Positions 7,355-15,834 of a DNA stretch of 45,816 bases are shown piece by piece (position 1 is the first letter of the stretch; every line of letters starts with the position of its first letter). The stretch spans positions 1 to 45,816 of the forward strand of contig CAMCTW010000002.1 in the NCBI GenBank assembly GCA_945878645.1, written 5' to 3'. The stretch comes from Bifidobacterium breve. GTDB taxonomy: Bacteria > Actinomycetota > Acidimicrobiia > Acidimicrobiales > Acidimicrobilacustridaceae. The notes under the pieces are model-generated. The model saw only the letters and a list, made by a program, of their open reading frames with translations, ran no database searches and was not told the origin of the DNA. Position numbers and translations under genes: made by a program.

Positions 7355-8944
7355 ATGACTGATGCTTCTTGGGACACTGCCGACCTCAACCGACCGGTAT
7401 ATGCCGCTGATCTGATTATCAACGCGCTGAACCGAACCCCGGACAATCCGGCGGTGAACATCATCGGTCAGCGCGAAATGACCGCGCGTGAAATGAGCGC
7501 GATGGTTAGCCGCTATTCGCAGGCACTGGCATCTAAAGGTTTGACGCAGGGCAAGCAGTTGTCGGTTCTCGCTTTAAACCGACCGGAAGTGCTGTTCAAC
7601 ATGGCGGCGAACCAGGTCAATGCCACGCGTTCGACGCCCTTGCACCCGATGGGTTCGGTCGATGATCAGGCCTATGTGTTGTCTGACTGTGGGGCCGAAG
7701 CACTTGTTTTTGATCCAGACAATTTCACTGATCGGGCGCGTGAACTTGCTGAGCGTGTTCCCACGATCAAGCACTTCCTTTCACTCGGTCCATGTGAATT
7801 CGGTGAGGATCTCGACGCGCTCGCGATGACATTTGAGCCGAAACCACTTGTCGCTCCGCATGTTCAGGCAGAGGACCTCGCGGGCATCTCCTACTCAGGG
7901 GGAACGACAGGAAAACCCAAAGGAATCATGAGTAGCTATCGCGGCGGCGCCGCGATGGTTCAGATTCAAATGTCCGAATGGCAGTGGCCGGAAGAAGTGC
8001 GGTTCCTGATCTGCACGCCACTTTCGCATGCAGGTGCAGCGTTTTTCACGCCCACGCTGCTCAAGGGAGGTTCGCTTACCGTTCTTCCAGGTTTTGATCC
8101 CGAGAAGTTCATGCAGACAGTGCAGGACCATCGCATCACCGCCACGATGTTGGTGCCGACGATGATTTATGTACTTCTTGATCATCCCAAGTTCGATCAG
8201 TACGACCTGTCGAGTCTAGAAACCATCTTCTACGGAGCATCGGCCATTTCGCCGACGCGCTTGGCCGAAGGTATTCGCCGTATGGGACCGATCTTCTTCC
8301 AGTTCTACGGCCAAGCGGAATGCCCGATGACGATCACCGTTTTGCGCAAAGAAGACCACGACCCCAACAACCTTGAACGGTTGGCCAGTTGTGGGCGTCC
8401 CGTGCCGTGGCTGCACGTTGCGCTTCTCGATGACGATGGCAACGTGGTGCCACACGGCGAACCTGGTGAAATCTGTGTGCGCGGTCCGCTCAACATGAAG
8501 GGCTATCTCGGAAAGCCTGAGCAAACCGCCGAGGCCTTCCAACACGGATGGCTCCATACCGGCGATGTGGCCCGAGCCGACGACGAGGGGTTCCTCTATA
8601 TCGTCGATCGCAAGAAGGACATGATCATCACTGGTGGCTTCAACGTTTACCCACGTGAAGTTGAAGATGTCATCTCTACCCACCCTGCTGTTTCAGCGGT
8701 AGCGGTGATTGGTGTCCCCGATGAGCGGTGGGGCGAGTCGGTCAAGGCGGTTGTTGTGGTTCGTCCTGGTGCGTCGGTCGACGCTGAAGAACTCATCGCA
8801 TTGGTGAAGGAAGCAAAGGGTTCCGTGCAGGCACCAAAGACGGTGGACTTCATTGACGCCATCCCGTTGAGCGCACTCGGCAAACCCGACAAGAAGACAC
8901 TCCGTGCTCAGTACTGGGGTGACGGTGGCCGGCAGGTGAACTGA
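7355..8944 (+). CDS. Acyl-CoA synthetase, AMP-forming (FadD family)
   Basis: A 529-residue member of the acyl/aryl-adenylating enzymes. The P-loop-like motif YSGGTTGKPKGIM is near residue 188, YGQAECPM is the adenine/acyl motif, HTGDVARADDEGFLYIVDRKKDMIITGG carries the TGD and hinge motifs, and ALGKPDKKTLR holds the catalytic lysine at the C-terminus. It converts a carboxylic acid, ATP and CoA to acyl-CoA, AMP and PPi. All motifs are intact. It stands alone behind MarR with a leaderless-type promoter. The substrate is not readable from sequence; in this setting a steroid-derived or cyclic acid is plausible. Confidence 0.9.
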   Translation: MTDASWDTADLNRPVYAADLIINALNRTPDNPAVNIIGQREMTAREMSAMVSRYSQALASKGLTQGKQLSVLALNRPEVLFNMAANQVNATRSTPLHPMGSVDDQAYVLSDCGAEALVFDPDNFTDRARELAERVPTIKHFLSLGPCEFGEDLDALAMTFEPKPLVAPHVQAEDLAGISYSGGTTGKPKGIMSSYRGGAAMVQIQMSEWQWPEEVRFLICTPLSHAGAAFFTPTLLKGGSLTVLPGFDPEKFMQTVQDHRITATMLVPTMIYVLLDHPKFDQYDLSSLETIFYGASAISPTRLAEGIRRMGPIFFQFYGQAECPMTITVLRKEDHDPNNLERLASCGRPVPWLHVALLDDDGNVVPHGEPGEICVRGPLNMKGYLGKPEQTAEAFQHGWLHTGDVARADDEGFLYIVDRKKDMIITGGFNVYPREVEDVISTHPAVSAVAVIGVPDERWGESVKAVVVVRPGASVDAEELIALVKEAKGSVQAPKTVDFIDAIPLSALGKPDKKTLRAQYWGDGGRQVN

Positions 8945-9141
8945 CCTTCGGGGCCTTCCATGTCTCTCGCAGTTCCGGCGAAATAGTTCACTGAGGAAAC
9001 TTTCTCTGAGGGTTGTCTGCCGGTAATGTCGTTGGTTCATCGCCCAGCCACTAGGTCCGATTCGGAACACTAAGGTGGCGTGGGTCACAGTTCGATAACG
9101 ATTCGCAGCAACGTTCCTCATCTGGGACGAGGGGGCACAGA
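8945..9141. other. 197-bp intergenic region before ABC operon 1
   Basis: No ORF. TAAGGT at 9071-9076 could be a -10 box, giving a leader of nearly 60 nt before the GTG at 9142, but there is no convincing -35. GGGGG at 9131-9135 is the ribosome-binding site for the permease. An imperfect inverted repeat, GAGGAAACTTTCTC, lies near 8993-9006. I see no riboswitch or terminator. Confidence 0.4.
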
Positions 9142-11412
9142 GTGCAGACATTCCTGCAATACACAATCTTGGGTCTTGCTCTTGGTGGCGCCTATTTCAT
9201 CGCCGCATCCGGTCTTGTTGTGACTTACACGACCTCGGGCATCTTCAACTTCGCCCAGGGCGCAATCGCGATGCTCGCGGTCTTCACCTACTGGCAGTTC
9301 CGGTGGGGATGGGGATGGCCAGCCCCTCTGGCCCTACTCATGGTGCTCGGCATTTTGGCCCCACTTCTGGGAGCGGTTCTCTATCAGGTCGTGATGAAAA
9401 ATCTTCGTGGCACCTCTGAAGTCACCAAGATCATTGTGTCGATCGGCGTCATGCTCGGTTTGCAGGCGCTGGCAACCTGGGTTTGGAGCCCAACCTCAAG
9501 TACGCCGCGTCAGTTCCAAAAGTTCTTTGGACCAAACGCATTCGCTCATTTTGGAAGCCTCAGGGTTCCGTGGCACATCATCATTTCGTTCATTATCGCC
9601 ATCGCCATTGCGGTTGGTATTCGGTTTCTTTTTGTCCGCACCCGTTCTGGTGTTGCTATGCGAGCAGTTGTCGACGATCCGGAGCTCCTGCAGCTCAATG
9701 GCGGTCGCCCTGAACGTCTCGCGATGATCTCCTGGGCCGGTGGCTCATTCCTTGCAGCGCTGGCTGGCATCCTCATCCAGCCGATGATCGGTTCGGCCAT
9801 GAGCGCAGGGGCACTCACCCTTCTTGTCATCGATGCGTTCGCTGCCGCGATGTTTGGTCGCCTGCGCAGCCTTCCTCGCACCTTTATGGGTGCCCTCATC
9901 ATTGCTCTCACTACGACCTATGTCGTGGCCTACTTCCCGAGCAAGTGGACCTGGTCGAGTTCATTCCGCAACTCACTGCCGATGATCTTCCTTTTCATCA
10001 TTCTTCTTGTGCTTCCGCAGGATCGTCTTCGAGGGGCAACGGTTCTCCGGCTTCGTGAACGATTCCGTATGCCTTCAATACGTACGGCATGGATTGCTGG
10101 GCTCACGATGATGATCGTGGTGTTCTGCCTCAAGGTCATCATGGCCAAGACCGGCGTCAATACGCTCACGCTTGCCCTCACCTTTGCGATTATTGCGTTG
10201 TCGTTGGTGCTCCTCACGGGCTTTGCTGGCGAGATCAACCTCGCTGCGCTGTCGTTTGGCGCTATCGCTGTCATGGTCGTGTATCACTTCGGAATTTCCG
10301 GTACCGGCACCGAGGCGCGCACAACGCTTTGGGGGATCCTTCTCGCTGCGGTGGTGACTGCTCTGGTCGGCGCACTCATTGCATTGCCTGCACTGCGATT
10401 GCGAGGCCTTTATTTGGCTCTCGCCACAATGGCATTTGGTGTGTTCATTTCCCGCATGGTGCTTACAGAGCGCACCGAGAGGGAAATCTTTGGTTTGAAG
10501 TTCACGCTGTTCACATCGGGTCAGCTTGCAATTCCACGGCCAAAAATCGGCCCGATTGACTTCAATGGTCAGGACGCGTTCCTTTTCCTTTGCGCAGGGT
10601 TATTCGTCGCCATCGGAATCGGCATGGTGTACCTGCGCCACAGTGGGTACGGGCGCCGCTTGACGGCAATGAAAGACAGCCCGGCAGCATCGGCCACACT
10701 TGGCATGAGCGTTGTCCGCCTCAAGCTTTCGATTTTTATGATGTCGGCAGCAATCGCCGGAATTGGTGGCGTCATGATGGCAGCGCAGGTCGGCACCGTG
10801 AATTCCGATCGCTTCGACATCTTCTTGAGTCTTGCCCTCGCGATGATCACGGTTGTTGGTGGCATCGGCTACGTGTCGGGAGCGTTGTTCGCTGGGATCT
10901 TCTTGATCGCATTTATCGAAGCGTTGAATCTCATGCTTAAGAAGTTTGCTGTCGATTACTCGAGCCTCGAGGCGATCTTTATGTTCTTCATCTCAGCGGT
11001 CACGGTGCTGCCGGCAACGATCGGCATCACCATGGGCAAGAACCCCTCGGGTGCGGTGAGCGACATCGTCGAAGGAATGAATAAGGTCAAGCAGTCCAAG
11101 CCTCTCATGATCACAGTCATCGGTCTTGAAGCAGCGATCTGGGCGCTTACTGCCACGGAAGTCATCACCAACTGGCACTTCGTGATCTTGACGTTCGCGA
11201 ATCTCATCCTCGTGCCGATAGTCGGCGGGAAGTTCCTCATGGCCCGAGCGATGCGGGGTGTTCCAAAACCAGTACCGCCCGAACTGATCGGAATCGATCG
11301 CCCATTTACCGATGAAGATCTGGCCGCTATGGATCAGGCGCTGAATCTCGATGGCGTTGTGATCCCGAGTTCGACCACCGTGCGAGAGGAGCCGGCAAAT
11401 GCCTCTGCTTGA
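9142..11412 (+). CDS. Fused LivH-LivM branched-chain-type ABC transporter permease
   Basis: 756 residues, about the sum of a LivH and a LivM. The N-terminal half (about 1-300) shows LivH hallmarks: SGLVVTYTTSGIFNFAQGAI and MRAVVDDPELLQLNGGRPERL. The second half (about 310-630) is LivM: GFAGEINLAALSFGA, RGLYLALATMAFG, MKDSPAASATLGM. After LivM come further hydrophobic stretches and a charged tail with RPFTDEDLAAMDQALNLD. Many membrane helices. Start is GTG 9142, six nt after GGGGG. The gene overlaps livG by 14 nt. Substrate is unknown: the family imports amino acids but also amides, urea and aromatic or other acids. No binding-protein gene accompanies this copy. Confidence 0.9.
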   Translation: MQTFLQYTILGLALGGAYFIAASGLVVTYTTSGIFNFAQGAIAMLAVFTYWQFRWGWGWPAPLALLMVLGILAPLLGAVLYQVVMKNLRGTSEVTKIIVSIGVMLGLQALATWVWSPTSSTPRQFQKFFGPNAFAHFGSLRVPWHIIISFIIAIAIAVGIRFLFVRTRSGVAMRAVVDDPELLQLNGGRPERLAMISWAGGSFLAALAGILIQPMIGSAMSAGALTLLVIDAFAAAMFGRLRSLPRTFMGALIIALTTTYVVAYFPSKWTWSSSFRNSLPMIFLFIILLVLPQDRLRGATVLRLRERFRMPSIRTAWIAGLTMMIVVFCLKVIMAKTGVNTLTLALTFAIIALSLVLLTGFAGEINLAALSFGAIAVMVVYHFGISGTGTEARTTLWGILLAAVVTALVGALIALPALRLRGLYLALATMAFGVFISRMVLTERTEREIFGLKFTLFTSGQLAIPRPKIGPIDFNGQDAFLFLCAGLFVAIGIGMVYLRHSGYGRRLTAMKDSPAASATLGMSVVRLKLSIFMMSAAIAGIGGVMMAAQVGTVNSDRFDIFLSLALAMITVVGGIGYVSGALFAGIFLIAFIEALNLMLKKFAVDYSSLEAIFMFFISAVTVLPATIGITMGKNPSGAVSDIVEGMNKVKQSKPLMITVIGLEAAIWALTATEVITNWHFVILTFANLILVPIVGGKFLMARAMRGVPKPVPPELIGIDRPFTDEDLAAMDQALNLDGVVIPSSTTVREEPANASA

Positions 11413-12139
11413 AACTATTGGCGTCAAAGTTCGTTTCGGCGGAAACATTGCGCTTGACGATGTTTCGATTTCGGTCGAAGCCGGAAGTGTCACCGGGCTC
11501 ATTGGCCCAAACGGTGCGGGTAAGACCACGTTATTCAACACGATCACTGGGCTTCAGCCACTCACTGGTGGGAAGATCATCTTTAATGACAAAGACGTCA
11601 CCAAGGAACCACCGCATAAGCGCACTCGTATGGGTCTTGCCCGCACGTTTCAGCGCCTCGAATTGTTTACGACGCTCTCGGTGCGCGACAACGTTCGCGT
11701 TGCCGGCGAAATCCGTAACCACTGGAGCCTTCGGACCACGAAGATGGACGTCAATGCCGAAACCGATCGCATCATCAGCCTGGTCGGGTTGAGCGATGTC
11801 GCCGATCGCGAAGTTGGCGAGATTCCGACCGGAAAGGCACGAGTCGTCGAATTGGCCCGTGCCCTCATGATCCAACCGACACTTGTTCTTCTCGATGAAC
11901 CTGCTTCTGGCCAGACCGAAGAAGAAACTGGGCAGTTCGGACAACTGTTGCGTGACCTTGCTGGCGAAGGCCTCGGAATCTGCCTTGTTGAGCACGACAT
12001 GTCGTTAGTCATGCAGGTCTGCGAAACCATTCACGTGCTTGATTTCGGTCGCATGATTGCAAGTGGCTCTGCAGAGTCAGTTCGCAATAATCCGACCGTG
12101 GTCGATGCCTACCTTGGTGCTCCGGAGAGTGTCGGATGA
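11399..12139 (+). CDS. LivG-type ABC transporter ATPase
   Basis: 246 residues. Walker A GPNGAGKTT at 36-44, Q-loop RTFQRLE at about 82, Walker B LVLLDEPAS, H-loop LVEHDMS. The ABC signature is atypical: IPTGKARVVELARAL (from residue 142) stands where LivG proteins usually have L(S/P)YGQQR. Start is ATG 11399 behind GAGGAG and lies inside the end of the permease gene. It pairs with the next ATPase on the fused permease at the cytoplasmic membrane. The second system's LivG carries the same altered signature. Confidence 0.92.
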   Translation: MPLLETIGVKVRFGGNIALDDVSISVEAGSVTGLIGPNGAGKTTLFNTITGLQPLTGGKIIFNDKDVTKEPPHKRTRMGLARTFQRLELFTTLSVRDNVRVAGEIRNHWSLRTTKMDVNAETDRIISLVGLSDVADREVGEIPTGKARVVELARALMIQPTLVLLDEPASGQTEEETGQFGQLLRDLAGEGLGICLVEHDMSLVMQVCETIHVLDFGRMIASGSAESVRNNPTVVDAYLGAPESVG

Positions 12140-12876
12140 GCGAAGCCCACTACCACGAAGATCACGGCGCAGTTGCTGGCGCACCGTTGGTTGAACTTGT
12201 CGACGTGCGCGCCGCATACGGAACCATTGAAGTGCTCCACGGGGTCAACCTTTCAGTTCCGCAAGGTTCCGTCGTTGCCCTCCTTGGCCCGAACGGCGCC
12301 GGCAAGTCCACGATCCTTAAGGTCATCTCTGGATTGCTGCCGCCCACTTCCGGCGAAGTTCGGCTCGCTGGTCGCATGGTGAATGGCGCTTCAGCTGATG
12401 AACTTGCACGCATTGGTTTGTGCACCATTCCCGAAGGTCGCGGAGTGTTTCCGAACCTCACCGTCCGAGAGAACCTTTGGATGGCGACCATGGCAGGCGT
12501 TCCGCTCGCCCAGGTTGAAGAAATCGCTTATGCCCGTTTCCCTCGTCTGGGTGAACGTCGCAAGCAGCTTGCCGGCACATTGTCCGGCGGCGAACAGCAA
12601 ATGTTGTCGATGGCACGGGCTCTGTCTGTGAATCCATCGGTACTGCTCCTCGACGAATTGTCGATGGGTCTGGCCCCGCTCGTCGTGGCCAACCTCTACG
12701 AGATCGTGGCTCAGGTCTCGCAAGAGGGCGTGTCGATCCTGGTGTCCGAGCAGTTTGCTCGGACGGTGTTGGGCATTGCTCAATACGCCGCGATCGTCCT
12801 CCACGGGAATATCACCAGAGTGGGTACTCCTGCTGAGCTCGAAGATGAATTGTCCGCTGCCTACCTTGGATCTTGA
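12136..12876 (+). CDS. LivF-type ABC transporter ATPase
   Basis: 246 residues. Walker A GPNGAGKST near residue 55, canonical signature TLSGGEQQMLSMARAL, Walker B VLLLDELSMGLAP (the D-E-L-S form typical of LivF), and switch region SEQFARTVL, in which the usual H-loop histidine is replaced by Gln as in many LivF proteins. The gene begins within the livG stop (ATGA). The N-terminus carries an extra 10-15 residues (SEAHYHEDHGAV) compared with the second-system LivF. Confidence 0.92.
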   Translation: MSEAHYHEDHGAVAGAPLVELVDVRAAYGTIEVLHGVNLSVPQGSVVALLGPNGAGKSTILKVISGLLPPTSGEVRLAGRMVNGASADELARIGLCTIPEGRGVFPNLTVRENLWMATMAGVPLAQVEEIAYARFPRLGERRKQLAGTLSGGEQQMLSMARALSVNPSVLLLDELSMGLAPLVVANLYEIVAQVSQEGVSILVSEQFARTVLGIAQYAAIVLHGNITRVGTPAELEDELSAAYLGS

Positions 12877-12888
12877 GACCGGAGAAAA

Positions 12889-13257
12889 ATGGAAACCACT
12901 GGTGATCGCATTGAGCAGTTCAAGTCCGAAGTGACGGACCTGAACTTGAAGACTGGTAACCCCAGTCGAGAAAAAACACTTCAGACAATCGGCTTTATCA
13001 TGATGCTCGTTGGCATCATCGGTGGAATCATTTGCTACGTCGGCGCAAAGAACGCGAGCGGCGACGTTGGTATCGCAGCGGCCAAGATTCAAGAGCAGAT
13101 TGTCTTCGCAATCTGGTTCCTGATCCTTACCGTGGTTGGCGCAGCGATGTTCCTCCGCTACGCGTTGGCGAGTTTCCTGCGAATGTGGCTTCTTCGTCAG
13201 CTCTACGAAGGTCAGGCCAACACTGACCGAATCGTCGACGCAGTCTCTAAGCGCTGA
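12889..13257 (+). CDS. Small two-helix membrane protein linked to LIV transporter
   Basis: 122 residues, ATG 12889 behind CGGAGA. The layout is a polar N-terminus (DRIEQFKSEVTDLNLKTGNPSREK), a first transmembrane helix (about 30-50), a short outside loop, a second helix (about 72-92), then a basic, amphipathic tail (SFLRMWLLRQLYEGQANTDRIVDAVSKR). I know no named family for it. It is clearly homologous to the 118-residue product at 34010-34366, which has the same position after livF in the second LIV operon. Both share DR(I/L)xxFxxEV, GxxNPxR and VVGAAxF followed by a W-L-x-R helix and a terminal DRI. The conserved linkage suggests an accessory subunit or assembly factor of the transporter (inference). 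Confidence 0.85.
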   Translation: METTGDRIEQFKSEVTDLNLKTGNPSREKTLQTIGFIMMLVGIIGGIICYVGAKNASGDVGIAAAKIQEQIVFAIWFLILTVVGAAMFLRYALASFLRMWLLRQLYEGQANTDRIVDAVSKR

Positions 13258-14063
13258 TGGGCACCATCGTCGTGACCGGTTCCGGCTCTGGAATCGGTGC
13301 CGCGACCACTGCACGTCTTCGCGCCGATGGCCACACGGTCATTGGTGTCGATCTGCGCGGTGCCGAAATCGAGGCAGACCTTGGCACTCCCGAAGGCCGA
13401 CAGTCGGCAATCAAGGCAGTTGGCGAAGCATGTGGGGGAGTCCTTGACGGACTCGTGACATGTGCGGGTATCGCTGGGCTTCCGGGTCGTCCAGCATCGC
13501 TTCTCGCGTCGGTGAACTACTTCGGAACGGTCGAGATCATGGCCGGGCTCCGGCCGATGCTGGCCAAGGGCACCAATTCTTCGGCCGTCGCCATCAGTTC
13601 AAACTCGACAACGACAGCTCCCGGGTACAGCCTTGCGCTTACCGAGGCATGTCTCGCCGGAGACGAAGATGCCGCCCGCATCGAAGCAGACAAGGGCAAC
13701 TCGATCATTGAGTATGCGGCCACCAAGTTGGCTGTCGCTCGTTGGATTCGTCGTAATGCCATTACCGATGAGTGGGCGGGAGCAGGTATCCGACTCAACG
13801 CGATTGCCCCAGGCATGATCGCCACTCCGATGATTGAGGAAGGCGCAACCGACGCGAACCTCAAAGTTCAACTCGACATGTTCAAAGACACGATCGCGCT
13901 TGGTCGTGCAGGCAAGCCCGAAGAAGTAGCCGCATTCTTGGCATTTCTTCTTTCACCCGAAGCTGGATTCTTTTGTGGTTCGGTGCTGTTTATCGATGGC
14001 GGTACCGACGCCCGGTTCCGTGCGGATGATTTCCCGGCGCGCTGGGAGATTCCTGGAATGTGA
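13257..14063 (+). CDS. SDR similar to 3-alpha-hydroxysteroid dehydrogenase/carbonyl reductase
   Basis: 268 residues. GSGSGIGAAT is the NAD(P)-binding glycine motif, and DLRGAEIEADL and SVNYFGTVEIM resemble HsdA of Comamonas testosteroni closely. The catalytic Ser is in AISSNS and the Tyr/Lys in YAATK. About 40 residues separate Ser from Tyr, the long insertion characteristic of the HsdA group. Such enzymes oxidise or reduce the 3-hydroxy/oxo group of steroids and other carbonyls. The ATG overlaps the stop of the small membrane protein (TGATG), so this SDR is the last gene of the transporter operon. That hints that the imported substrate may be a hydroxysteroid (inference). Confidence 0.83.
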   Translation: MGTIVVTGSGSGIGAATTARLRADGHTVIGVDLRGAEIEADLGTPEGRQSAIKAVGEACGGVLDGLVTCAGIAGLPGRPASLLASVNYFGTVEIMAGLRPMLAKGTNSSAVAISSNSTTTAPGYSLALTEACLAGDEDAARIEADKGNSIIEYAATKLAVARWIRRNAITDEWAGAGIRLNAIAPGMIATPMIEEGATDANLKVQLDMFKDTIALGRAGKPEEVAAFLAFLLSPEAGFFCGSVLFIDGGTDARFRADDFPARWEIPGM

Positions 14064-14113
14064 ACTCTCGGTCGTCGAACTCGTGTGTAACGGGTTTTTC
14101 GACCGGGAAGTTC
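14062..14113. terminator. Bidirectional terminator between convergent SDR genes
   Basis: AACTCG (14078-14083) pairs with CGGGTT (14091-14096) around a 7-nt loop and runs into TTT, a short rho-independent-like hairpin for the plus-strand operon. An outer inverted repeat (CGGTCG 14069-14074 with CGACCG 14100-14105, and GAACT/AGTTC outside it) brackets it and touches both stop codons. Confidence 0.45.
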
Positions 14114-14905
14114 TTACATTCCAGTAAAGACTTGGCGCATGTTCGCCAACCAGGCGTTCACATCGGCGTTGCGCTTCGTTGATGTTTGCGCTTCTCGTTC
14201 GCCGGCGTAGGTGACGAACGATTCGGTATCGAGGCAGGCGAGAAGTGCGATGGCGACTTCTTCTGATGTTGATGTTGTTGAAGGATCACTCGGAAATGGT
14301 GCGTTGTTGCCCGGTTTATCGGCGGAGAACTCGCTTGCCGTTGTGCCGGGGACGAACAAGTGCGCCCTCACGTTGGTCTTGCCCAGTTCGACGTAGAGGC
14401 CCTCGGTGAAGAATTCAAGGGCGGCCTTGCTGGCGGAATAGGCACTCACCCCGAAGGCGGCCATATGCACGCCCATCGACGAGACGTTCACAATGTCACC
14501 GCTATCGCACTCGAGCATGTGGGGGAGCATCGCCAGTGTGAGACGAACCGGCGAGAAGTAATTGATGGCCATGACGCCTTCGACGTCATCTGCGGTCATC
14601 TGATCGGTGCGCTTTCGTTTTGGCACGCCCGCGTTATTGACCAGCACATCAACCCGACCATCGAGAGACTCGATGAGAGCGGAAGCGAGCGCATCGATCG
14701 AATCGAGTTCCGAAAGATCAGCGACAACCATTATTGAGTTGGGTGAGTAAGCTTGGCAACGTTCAAGCACCGTGGCTAGACGATCGGCGCGACGAGCGAC
14801 GATCGCAACTCGCGCGCCACGCTGGGCCGCTTCGATTGCGAGTGCTTCACCGATACCGGAGGAAGCTCCGGTGACGACGATGTTGCGGCCAGTGAGGTCG
14901 CTCAT
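14114..14905 (-). CDS. Short-chain dehydrogenase/reductase
   Basis: 263 residues, classical SDR. TGASSGIGEALA at about 12, NNAGVPKRK at about 90, catalytic Ser in VNVSSMG, and YSASKAALEFF for the Tyr/Lys pair; all catalytic residues are intact. Its ATG immediately follows the TAG stop of the upstream epimerase gene, so it is the last gene of the minus-strand operon. Substrate unknown. Confidence 0.88.
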   Translation of the reverse strand: MSDLTGRNIVVTGASSGIGEALAIEAAQRGARVAIVARRADRLATVLERCQAYSPNSIMVVADLSELDSIDALASALIESLDGRVDVLVNNAGVPKRKRTDQMTADDVEGVMAINYFSPVRLTLAMLPHMLECDSGDIVNVSSMGVHMAAFGVSAYSASKAALEFFTEGLYVELGKTNVRAHLFVPGTTASEFSADKPGNNAPFPSDPSTTSTSEEVAIALLACLDTESFVTYAGEREAQTSTKRNADVNAWLANMRQVFTGM

Positions 14906-15832
14906 CTACTTGTTTCCGTGGCGCTTTTCGAAAGCATCGCGGATGCCATCGCGCCAGCTGACCTTGCATGGTCCGGTAAGTGCCGCGCGCTTGGTGTTGT
15001 CGGTGACCGAACCTCGAAGCGTTCCTTCGGCGGGAACCGAGTTCACGACGGGATCGATACCGGCGAGTTCACCGATGTACGCACACCATTCCTGAACGCT
15101 GACCGGTTCGTCGCCGGCCCAGTTCACGATGGTTGCTTCGGTTGACGACGCGCCATCGAGCAGCGCTTCGGCCTGCGAGGTGATGTCATCGGTGTGGATG
15201 GGCATGTACATGCACGGGTCCCAGCGTGTGGTGACGGGGTTGCTGGCCATGAGGGCATCCATCTGCATGATGGGAAGGCCACCAGTGCCATCGGGACCGT
15301 ACGAAGCGTTCATGCGAGCGATGGTGACGGGCAGGTCGAAGAGTCGAGCACAGGTGCGCGCAACGGCTTCCTGAGAGATTTTCGACATCGAGTAACTCGG
15401 CGCATGAGCGGCATTGACGTCGCCCAGTGCGTCGGTCTCTTTGAACACGTGCCAGGGATCGCCGTCGGTCGGTGGCTTGTACACCGAGTGCGTCGACATC
15501 ACGAGTGCCGCCTTTGCGTTGCGACAATGGTGAAGCAGTAGTCCCGTTCCTTCGGCGTTGGCGCGAATGGCGAAGTCGTAATCAAGGCCGGCGACCTGCA
15601 CAACGGCAAGGTGCAGTACATAGGTGAAGTCAGTCGGGAGTTCGCTGAAGTCGGGATCGGCAAGATCAACGGCCAGCGTCTTCACGCCGACGTCTTCAAC
15701 CTGCTTGCGAGTTGCCGGATCGCCGAACCGAGCAATGCCCCAGACCTCGTTGTCTTTGGCGAGATCGCGAGCCATAGGAAACGCGATTTGTCCGGCGGGG
15801 CCGGTAATGAGGATCTTTTCGTCGCTCAGCAT
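14906..15832 (-). CDS. NAD-dependent epimerase/dehydratase family protein, copy 2
   Basis: 308 residues, extended-SDR fold. The nucleotide motif is ILITGPAGQIAFPMARDL (G-x-x-G-x-x-A), and the active-site pair is in SYSMSKISQE with Ser in VMSTHSVYKP. RMNASYGP and MPIHTDDI follow the usual epimerase order. It is a paralogue of the gene just upstream (same length, same landmarks), from which it is separated by only 2 nt. The reaction is unknown; this superfamily includes sugar epimerases, 3-beta-HSD-like enzymes and reductases. Confidence 0.82.
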   Translation of the reverse strand: MLSDEKILITGPAGQIAFPMARDLAKDNEVWGIARFGDPATRKQVEDVGVKTLAVDLADPDFSELPTDFTYVLHLAVVQVAGLDYDFAIRANAEGTGLLLHHCRNAKAALVMSTHSVYKPPTDGDPWHVFKETDALGDVNAAHAPSYSMSKISQEAVARTCARLFDLPVTIARMNASYGPDGTGGLPIMQMDALMASNPVTTRWDPCMYMPIHTDDITSQAEALLDGASSTEATIVNWAGDEPVSVQEWCAYIGELAGIDPVVNSVPAEGTLRGSVTDNTKRAALTGPCKVSWRDGIRDAFEKRHGNK

Positions 15833-15834
15833 GA

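Noticed and set aside
12391-13314. 307-codon minus-strand ORF opposite livF and the small membrane protein
   Set aside because: The composition is that of a reverse frame and the opposite strand encodes clear ABC motifs.
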